From assembly GCA_902806065.1 (NCBI GenBank), contig CADCVE010000007.1, positions 1 through 64,000 on the forward strand: DNA of 64,000 bases, read 5' to 3'. Source of the DNA: an uncultured Rubrobacteraceae bacterium. Its GTDB lineage: Bacteria > Actinomycetota > Rubrobacteria > Rubrobacterales > Rubrobacteraceae. The first letter of the stretch is position 1; every line of letters starts with the position of its first letter. Shown here one piece after another: positions 25,375 to 31,249 of this stretch. The position numbers were made by a program, and so were the translations under genes. Under the pieces are notes generated by a model that ran no database searches, had not been told where the DNA came from, and saw nothing but the letters and a program-made list of their open reading frames with translations.

Positions 25375-26649
25375 ATGATAAGCGGGAGAGGCTTGATCTA
25401 CACGGTAGACGAAGTTAGTGACGCGCTGGGAATACCGCGCCCCACCCTGTATCGTTACTTGAGGGAGTACTCAATCCCTCACCTTCGGCGTTCGGGCAAG
25501 ATCTCCATCCCGGAGGAGTCTCTGGAGAGTATTCGAGCCGCCAGGGAGTTGCACAAGGAGGGGTTGGGCACCGAGTCCGTGCGCAGGAAGCTGCGCGAGG
25601 GGGACGATCCCGGTCAGTTGACAGAGCGGCTGGATCGTATCTCCGAAGGTCTGGAAAAGCTGCGAGTCCCGGACCTGGCGGAACGAGTTCCTTCCGATCA
25701 GGAGGCATTAGAGGCCATCCTGGAGAAACAGGACCTCCTCATCTCCGCCGTCACCAGCCTGTCAAAGAAGTTGGATAGCCTCCAATGTACAAGCGTCCCG
25801 ATTCAGATAACCAATCCCGACGTAGTTCAGGAAGAGTTCTGCGAACCTGAAGTCGATATCCAGGAAGACCGTGGCGCGGAACGTACCCTGGTCGCCTACG
25901 GCAGCACCGTCAGAAACACCACCGAAGAAACACCAGGGACTGTGCATGCCGGGACCAACGGCTCAACTAACGGCGTAGCTGTACATGAGCCTATAGACAA
26001 GAGGTTCGGAACTCGCCACAGCGGTGAGAGCCTTTCGGAGACCATGGATCATCTCTTTGTACCGGCTCCGCGCGAGAAGTTCGGAGTCATGGCGCGGCGT
26101 CGCAAGCACGCGGTTCTGGCGGTCCTGGCTGGGCTGGTGTCGGTTATCGTTTTGGCTACGTGGTTGGGCGCCGCTGAGGAAGAGGAAGAAGTCGAGCAGC
26201 CGGAGGCTGAGGTGGCGGTCGAGGAGGCAGAAGTTCCGAGTGTTGCTCCGGTTGCGGAAGAAAGCCAAGATGAAGGCAACGACGAGGGCTCGCAGACCGT
26301 GGAGGTTCCGTACCTCCTTGGTCTCACCGTTCCCGAAGCAGAGGCCAGGCTCGCCGAGGCCGGTCTACAGCGTGGCAACCTGACCGAGATAACGAGCGAC
26401 GTAGTCTCTACGGGCGGGGTAGCCGATCAAAGTCCTTGGGTTGGCGCCCAGATGGAGTCCGGTAACCGGGTAGATCTCGTGCTTAGTATCGGAGCGGCAG
26501 GGATACCACCTGGCAACAGCGATACTGAAATCGGTGCTTATCCTGTGGAGGTTGCGCCATTGCCGGTCGCGGAGGCTCAGTATCCGGGTGGAGTCTTTGG
26601 CTCAGAGCCGTTTGCTCCGGTAGTACCTCAGGCTCCCGTGGTTGGCTGA
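25375..26649 (+). CDS. Transmembrane HTH regulator with extracellular PASTA domain
   Basis: 424 residues in an unusual order. Residues 5-60 form a MerR-type helix-turn-helix (LIYTVDEVSDALGIPRPTLY then RYLREYSIPHLRRSG, and IPEESLESI). Residues about 83-136 look like a coiled coil. A polar linker to 238 is followed by a basic RRRK, one hydrophobic helix (245-264), an acidic Glu/Val-rich stalk to about 305, one PASTA domain (307-373: VPYLLGLTVPEAEARLAEAG, VVSTGGVADQSPWVG, VDLVLSIG), and a Pro/Gly/Val tail. The positive-inside rule puts HTH and coiled coil in the cytoplasm and PASTA outside. PASTA domains bind muropeptides in PknB-type kinases, so this may be a one-component wall sensor acting directly on DNA. 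No Shine-Dalgarno; possibly leaderless. Confidence 0.85.
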   Translation: MISGRGLIYTVDEVSDALGIPRPTLYRYLREYSIPHLRRSGKISIPEESLESIRAARELHKEGLGTESVRRKLREGDDPGQLTERLDRISEGLEKLRVPDLAERVPSDQEALEAILEKQDLLISAVTSLSKKLDSLQCTSVPIQITNPDVVQEEFCEPEVDIQEDRGAERTLVAYGSTVRNTTEETPGTVHAGTNGSTNGVAVHEPIDKRFGTRHSGESLSETMDHLFVPAPREKFGVMARRRKHAVLAVLAGLVSVIVLATWLGAAEEEEEVEQPEAEVAVEEAEVPSVAPVAEESQDEGNDEGSQTVEVPYLLGLTVPEAEARLAEAGLQRGNLTEITSDVVSTGGVADQSPWVGAQMESGNRVDLVLSIGAAGIPPGNSDTEIGAYPVEVAPLPVAEAQYPGGVFGSEPFAPVVPQAPVVG

Positions 26650-26905
26650 GCGTCTGGGCTGGCTCCCCGGGTAGCCGGGAAGCGCAACTCCACCTATCCC
26701 TCAAGACAGACGACGAGGTTTTGCGGGGGATCATTCGGGGTCTCTACGATCTAGAGAGCTCCTACGAGTCGTGGACGACGGCTTGCCGGTAACCGTAGAG
26801 TTCCACAGCTTCGCTTCCGAGATCGTGGACCTCTCCAAGGTGCAGGCCGAAGGACCCGTTTTTGGCCTGGTCCGCGCGGAAACCTCCGGCAAGCGCGCGG
26901 GGTAG
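26650..26905 (+). pseudogene. Possible remnant of an unrecognised gene, two frames
   Basis: Open sequence reads REAQLHLSLKTDDEVLRGII followed by RGLYDLE in one frame, then ELLRVVDDGLPVTVEFHSFA and a further 28 residues to TAG 26903 in another. Together they look like the 3' part of one gene with a frameshift near 26756. A strong terminator follows at 26925. I do not recognise the family. Confidence 0.3.
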
Positions 26906-26924
26906 CCCGAGCCGTAGAGTAGGA

Positions 26925-26956
26925 AGAGAGCCGGGGTTGTTACGCCTCGGCTCTCT
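26925..26956. terminator. Bidirectional hairpin terminator
   Basis: Stem AGAGAGCCG (26925-26933) with CGGCTCTCT (26948-26956), loop of 14 bases, between convergent transcripts (plus-strand regulator region and the minus-strand matrixin-like gene). Pyrimidine-rich tail on the plus side. Confidence 0.65.
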
Positions 26957-26990
26957 CTTGTGCCTGGTATTTGGTGATTCTGTGCTGGCG

Positions 26991-27419
26991 CTAGGTTCCG
27001 GTGACGGGCAGGTACGGGTACATGATATCGTTGGGATCGTCGGTGTGGAGGAGACCCCTGGCGTGTCCCATCTCGTGCTCCAGCAACAGCGCGAGGTCGT
27101 TCGGCCCCACGCCCAGTCTCTCCAGGGCGCACGTGTTGATGACGATGCTACCTTCCACGGTTACGCCGTCGTAGGTATACGGGGCGTAGAAAGCCCCGAG
27201 GTCGCCGGGAAAGCAGTCCTGGTAAAGAGGTACGTAACCGTCGGTATCCGCGAAACCTATGTCGCTATCCGGGGTCAGGAAGCCTATCGGTGCTGCTTCC
27301 GCGATACCCGGCGCCGCTACTGTCATGGCCGCCGCCGCGAAGAGCGCCGCGATCGAGAGCTTCGCCGCCCTGCGCGCCTTCTCCGCCATCGAGAGCGCCG
27401 ATATAGTCTTCGTTTTCAT
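26991..27419 (-). CDS. Small secreted matrixin-like zinc metalloprotease
   Basis: Exported protein of 142 residues with an N-terminal signal peptide (basic start, hydrophobic core AALFAAAAMTVAAPGIAEA). The zinc-binding consensus HExxHxxGxxH is complete as HEMGHARGLLH, followed after 5 residues by DIMYP, matching the metzincin Met-turn. No other domain is present. The mature chain (about 105 residues) is very short for a metzincin, whose catalytic domains usually exceed 150 residues, so it is either a minimal enzyme or N-terminally reduced. ATG 27419 follows GGAGGGAGAAAG. Confidence 0.75.
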   Translation of the reverse strand: MKTKTISALSMAEKARRAAKLSIAALFAAAAMTVAAPGIAEAAPIGFLTPDSDIGFADTDGYVPLYQDCFPGDLGAFYAPYTYDGVTVEGSIVINTCALERLGVGPNDLALLLEHEMGHARGLLHTDDPNDIMYPYLPVTGT

Positions 27420-27592
27420 CAATGCTTTCTCCCTCCATACTTCTCGAACAAAAACGGGTCGGTGAGGCGACTACGATGTAACCGCGGACTCGACCACGAG
27501 CTATTGTACCCGGACTATCTACCTCGATGCATCTCTGAACGCAGATTTAACGACACGTTTACTGTGGTGAACGTGTTTTTCTCTTCGTGGTT

Positions 27593-28069
27593 CTAGATCC
27601 AACGTCGCACCCGAGCTTTGTACTGGAGGTACTCCTCGCCGAAGACGCGCTCCAGGTAGCGCTCTTCGCGTTGGATCACCCCGCGCTGCATGACGGTGAG
27701 GACGAAGGGGAGGAGCAGGGCGCTCCAGGGCGAGTTGGCGAGAGCGGTAATTCCGCCATACACCAGCGTGAAGCCCAGGTAGATGGGGTTGCGCGTGAAG
27801 CGGTAGGGACCTTCGGTCACGAGGCTTGTCGTCGGCTTGTAAGTTCTCACGTCCGTCTCCGCGCGACGCAGAGCGCGGAGGCTGGAGATGAACAGCAGTA
27901 GGCCGGCTCCGGTCAGCGGGACGCCGAGCGCCCGCGTGGTTCCACGCGGCAGGAAGGTAGCCGGAAACAGTACCTTTGCCAGCAGTCCCGCGCCGAGCGC
28001 TCCGCCGTAGATCAGAGGCGGACGGGCGATCACACCCGCGTTGTTCGGAGTATCGTTTTCGTCGTTCAT
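27593..28069 (-). CDS. Isoprenylcysteine carboxyl methyltransferase-family membrane protein
   Basis: Integral membrane protein of 158 residues of the ICMT/PEMT-like methyltransferase family. Four hydrophobic segments; the SAM-binding signature is GPYRFTRNPIYLGFTLVYGG, followed by a C-terminal REERYLERVFGEEYLQYKA block with the conserved Glu-Glu and Tyr. In bacteria such proteins methylate small lipophilic substrates and are often uncharacterised. ATG 28069 follows GGAGCC; earlier in-frame codons are not conserved. Divergent from the Nudix gene at 28194. Confidence 0.85.
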   Translation of the reverse strand: MNDENDTPNNAGVIARPPLIYGGALGAGLLAKVLFPATFLPRGTTRALGVPLTGAGLLLFISSLRALRRAETDVRTYKPTTSLVTEGPYRFTRNPIYLGFTLVYGGITALANSPWSALLLPFVLTVMQRGVIQREERYLERVFGEEYLQYKARVRRWI

Positions 28070-28140
28070 CGTTGATGGCTCCTCGGGGTGGTTTGGAGGG
28101 CGTCGCTTGCTCGTAGCTCTGTAGAAGTGTACGCTCGAAG

Positions 28141-28157
28141 CTCGAAACGGTTTCGAG
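28141..28157. promoter_or_regulatory. Inverted repeat between divergent genes
   Basis: CTCGAAAC-G-GTTTCGAG is a perfect 8-1-8 inverted repeat in the 124-base gap between the methyltransferase and Nudix genes. It is 25 bases upstream of the TATGAT -10-like box of the Nudix gene and is a plausible operator. No regulator is encoded alongside. Confidence 0.45.
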
Positions 28158-28193
28158 ACCCGCGGCCGGACTTTCATAGTTTATGATTGGTTC

Positions 28194-28868
28194 GTGGAAA
28201 GGATGGGCCACAACGAAGACCCGGCGGCGCGCCTGAAGGAGGCGGTCGCGAAGCCTCTGGCGAGCTGGCGCGAGGTATACGAGAGCTTCTCGCCGTTGGA
28301 CCTATGCACGGGCAAAAGGAGGCCGCGAGCCCCGGAGCCGGGCGCGGACTTCCGGCGGGCGGCGGTGCTGATGCCCATAGTGCTTGCGCCGGAAGGGGCG
28401 TGCATTGTGTATACGCTGAGGACGGACGGACTGCGCGATCATGCCGGGCAGGTGTCTTTCCCGGGCGGTAGTCTGGAAGCTGAGGACGAGTCACTCCTGG
28501 ATACGGCCCTGCGGGAGGCGGAGGAGGAGGTGGACCTGCGGCCGGACCTCGTGGAGGTGATCGGGGAACTGGAGGAGATGTATATACCGCCGAGCAGGTT
28601 CCTGGTGCGGCCTTTCGTGGGTCTTTTGACGCGGGAGGCGGAGCTTGTGCTCGCCCCCGAGGAGGTCGAGAAGATCTTCAGTGTTTCCCTGGAGGAGTTG
28701 ATGTCGCCGAACGCGTTTAGAAGAGTAGTTTGGGAACGTGAGGGACGTCCCTACGAGGTGCCGATCTTCGCCGTGGGAGGACATGAAGTCTGGGGCGCCA
28801 CCGCCGCGATGACTGCCGCTCTCCTCGCCCGTCTGGGCTGGGAGCCGGTGGACGCTACCCGTACATAG
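28194..28868 (+). CDS. Nudix hydrolase, CoA pyrophosphatase-like (NudL type)
   Basis: 224 residues. It carries the sequence typical of coenzyme A diphosphatases ahead of the box: a TLRTDGLRDHAGQVSFPGG region matching the UPF0035 pattern. The Nudix box GSLEAEDESLLDTALREAEE continues EVDL, so the usual final Gly (EEVGL) is Asp. The metal-binding REAEEE core is intact and activity is probable. GTG 28194 lies 6 bases after TATGAT (28182-28187), which fits a leaderless message; ATG 28203 is an alternative. The reaction would be cleavage of CoA to phosphopantetheine and 3',5'-ADP. Confidence 0.85.
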   Translation: MERMGHNEDPAARLKEAVAKPLASWREVYESFSPLDLCTGKRRPRAPEPGADFRRAAVLMPIVLAPEGACIVYTLRTDGLRDHAGQVSFPGGSLEAEDESLLDTALREAEEEVDLRPDLVEVIGELEEMYIPPSRFLVRPFVGLLTREAELVLAPEEVEKIFSVSLEELMSPNAFRRVVWEREGRPYEVPIFAVGGHEVWGATAAMTAALLARLGWEPVDATRT

Positions 28869-28951
28869 AAGACGGGGGGCGCACGCGAGGGGCGCCGCAC
28901 CGGATGTGGGTTCACCTCATGGCGCGTTACTAGCTGGTACATTCTCTCCTC

Positions 28952-30136
28952 ATGGCGCGAGTGGCGGAGAGAGAGGGGAGCGGGGAGCCGGTCTACAAGG
29001 ACCACAACCTGCACGTCATCTGGTTCGTCACGCTGATGGCGGCGTTGGGATCATCCAGCGTCGCCCCGGCGTTCCCGGGCATCCGGGAAGAGTTCGGCAT
29101 TTCGGTGGGGCAGGTAGGGCTCCTTATTACGGTCTTTACGCTGCCGGGCGTCTTGCTTACGCCGGTCGCCGGGGTGCTATCGGACTGGTACGGGCGGCGT
29201 ACGGTTCTGGTGCCCTCCCTGCTGCTCTTCGGCGTCGCGGGCGGCGCCTGCGCGCTCGCGCGAGACTTCGAGTTACTCCTGGCGCTCAGGGTATTGCAGG
29301 GAGTGGGGGCGGCGGCTCTCGGGGCGATCAACGTGACCCTCATCGGCGACCTGTTCTCCGGCCGGGAACGCACGGCGGCCCTCGGCTACAACTCTACCGT
29401 CCTCAGCGTCGGTACCGCGAGTTACCCCGCGATAGGCGGAGCCGTGGCGACTTTTGGATGGTTCTACCCGTTCGCGCTCCCCATCGTGGCTATCCCGATA
29501 GCTCTGCTGGTTTTCTTCTCTCTACGTAATCCCGAGCCGCACAACGAGCAGGACCTCAAGGAGTACGCTGGATCCGTCTGGGAGCCCATGAAGAACAAAC
29601 AAGTTGCGGGTATCCTCGTCGGCAACCTCGTTACGTTTATAGCCCTGTTCGGGGCGCTCATTACCTACCTTCCCGCCATTATGTACGAGAACTTCGGCTC
29701 GACGCCGCTCGTCATCGGCATCGTGGTCGCAAGCTCCTCACTGACCACCGCCCTGACCTCGACCCAACTCGGTCCCCTTACATCCCGCTTCTCCGAGAAA
29801 CCACTTATCCGTGCGTCGTTCGTCCTCTACGCCGTGTCTCTGTGTCTCGTGCCGCTGGTCCCGAACGTGTGGCTGCTGTTCGTACCCACGATCATCTTCG
29901 GCGTCGCCCAGAGCATCAACATCCCGAGCGCCTTCTCACTCCTTAACGAGGCGGCGCCACCGGAGAACCGGGGCGCGTTTATGTCTCTCAACAGCACTGT
30001 TCTCCGTCTCGGCCAGACCCTCGGGCCGGTCCTCATGTCCGCCGCCGCCATACCGTTCGGGCTAGGCGGTGCCTACTTCGCCGTGGCTGCTCTCGCCGCC
30101 GCCATGTTCCTCCTCGCCCTCGTCCTGATCCGCTGA
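28952..30136 (+). CDS. Major facilitator superfamily transporter
   Basis: Membrane protein of 394 residues with about 12 hydrophobic segments. Loop 2-3 motif is GVLSDWYGRRTVL (MFS motif A), and motif C-like glycine-rich sequence lies in helix 5 (NSTVLSVGTASYPAIGGAVA). A second GPLTSRFSEK loop marks the second half. It belongs near the DHA1 drug:proton antiporters; substrate unknown. ATG 28952 follows TACATT by 8 bases, possibly leaderless. Confidence 0.85.
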   Translation: MARVAEREGSGEPVYKDHNLHVIWFVTLMAALGSSSVAPAFPGIREEFGISVGQVGLLITVFTLPGVLLTPVAGVLSDWYGRRTVLVPSLLLFGVAGGACALARDFELLLALRVLQGVGAAALGAINVTLIGDLFSGRERTAALGYNSTVLSVGTASYPAIGGAVATFGWFYPFALPIVAIPIALLVFFSLRNPEPHNEQDLKEYAGSVWEPMKNKQVAGILVGNLVTFIALFGALITYLPAIMYENFGSTPLVIGIVVASSSLTTALTSTQLGPLTSRFSEKPLIRASFVLYAVSLCLVPLVPNVWLLFVPTIIFGVAQSINIPSAFSLLNEAAPPENRGAFMSLNSTVLRLGQTLGPVLMSAAAIPFGLGGAYFAVAALAAAMFLLALVLIR

Positions 30137-30226
30137 CCTTCTAGTTCTCCAGGCACTACAAAGGGAGCCAAAAACGGTTCCATAAGAGGGACGTACCACC
30201 ACGCCCTCGAACGTAGACTGCCGCGC

Positions 30227-31159
30227 ATGGATGAGAAGGCGCACACCGGCAAACCGCTCAAAGTCTTGTTCTTCATTGTGGCGACGGCGGTATTTTTGTT
30301 CTCCGTCCAGACGTCTTCGCTGGCCCAGAGAAGTTACCTGACTCCGTCACGGTTAGACGCGGCCCGGGCGATGAGCGGAAATGAAGAGGCGCGGGTGTGC
30401 CGGGCGCTGGAGGAGGTGAGAGAGGACTCCGGGCGAGAAGTCTTTGTCTGCCACCTCATGTACACCGGCGGGGACCAGTGCGTGGACTACCTGGGTCAAA
30501 GGCGGAGCTTCGGGGCGGAGGACATCGTGATCCAGGTGAGCAGCACCGAGAGGACGATGGCCCTCGTACAGGCGCCAGGTCTCCCGGAAGCACAGACCTC
30601 GCGCCTCTCCGAGTCCATGACGTCCGAATTTCGGCGCAACGGATACGCAGCGGGGCTCATCCACGGTGCAAGAGAGCTCGAAGACCGCCTCCCGGACTCC
30701 GGGACGGGACACCGGGACATTGAGGACATGTTCGAGGACCGGTTGCGAGAGATGCGGGGAGAGGGGGCATCTGCTACCGCGCGAACCCCCGGGGATTCCA
30801 GTCTCGCTATAGGAGTGGTCTGCGCTGGTACCGTCGCCGTCCTCTCGTTCCTGTTTCTCTTCCTGAGAAACGAGCGTTACCGCCGGCCCGACGAACCAGA
30901 AAAGAGCGCTGCTTTCCACCGGGCGCACCGGACGGCAGAGGAGTCGGTCGCGGCCCTGGCTCCAAAGATGTTGCTGCTCGCCAAAAAAGAGCAGGCCGTG
31001 GCCTCGCTGCTGAACGAAGTTAGCGGCGAGGATTGTCGCGAGGCGGGATGTCTCGGGCGGGAGGTGGTCGGTGTCTGGAAGAGATTCAGCGACGCCTCCG
31101 CCCTGATCGAGAGCGACCTGAGAAGGCCCTCAAGGAGTTGCGCCTCCTGCCAACGCTAG
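30227..31159 (+). CDS. TPM-domain-like membrane protein, apparent frameshift near its end
   Basis: Membrane protein with an N-terminal signal/anchor (residues 12-33), an extracytoplasmic domain resembling the TPM fold (about 50-150: LEEVREDSGREVFVCHL, DIVIQVSSTERTMALV), and a second membrane helix (about 190-213). The cytoplasmic part then appears to shift frame: after IESDL at about 31117 this frame ends in an unlike tail, whereas the -1 frame continues EKALKELRLLPTLVEAALKE as a helix up to 31272, overlapping the next gene. Restoring one G after GACCTG would join them. TPM proteins are often chaperone- or phosphatase-like; the function here is unknown. Confidence 0.65.
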   Translation: MDEKAHTGKPLKVLFFIVATAVFLFSVQTSSLAQRSYLTPSRLDAARAMSGNEEARVCRALEEVREDSGREVFVCHLMYTGGDQCVDYLGQRRSFGAEDIVIQVSSTERTMALVQAPGLPEAQTSRLSESMTSEFRRNGYAAGLIHGARELEDRLPDSGTGHRDIEDMFEDRLREMRGEGASATARTPGDSSLAIGVVCAGTVAVLSFLFLFLRNERYRRPDEPEKSAAFHRAHRTAEESVAALAPKMLLLAKKEQAVASLLNEVSGEDCREAGCLGREVVGVWKRFSDASALIESDLRRPSRSCASCQR

Positions 31160-31249
31160 TCGAGGCTGCCCTGAAGGAGCAGGAGAAAGCCGCAAGGGCT
31201 CTAGCTGGAGAGAACCAACATCGTGAAAACCCAATAGAAGGAGAGAGTG

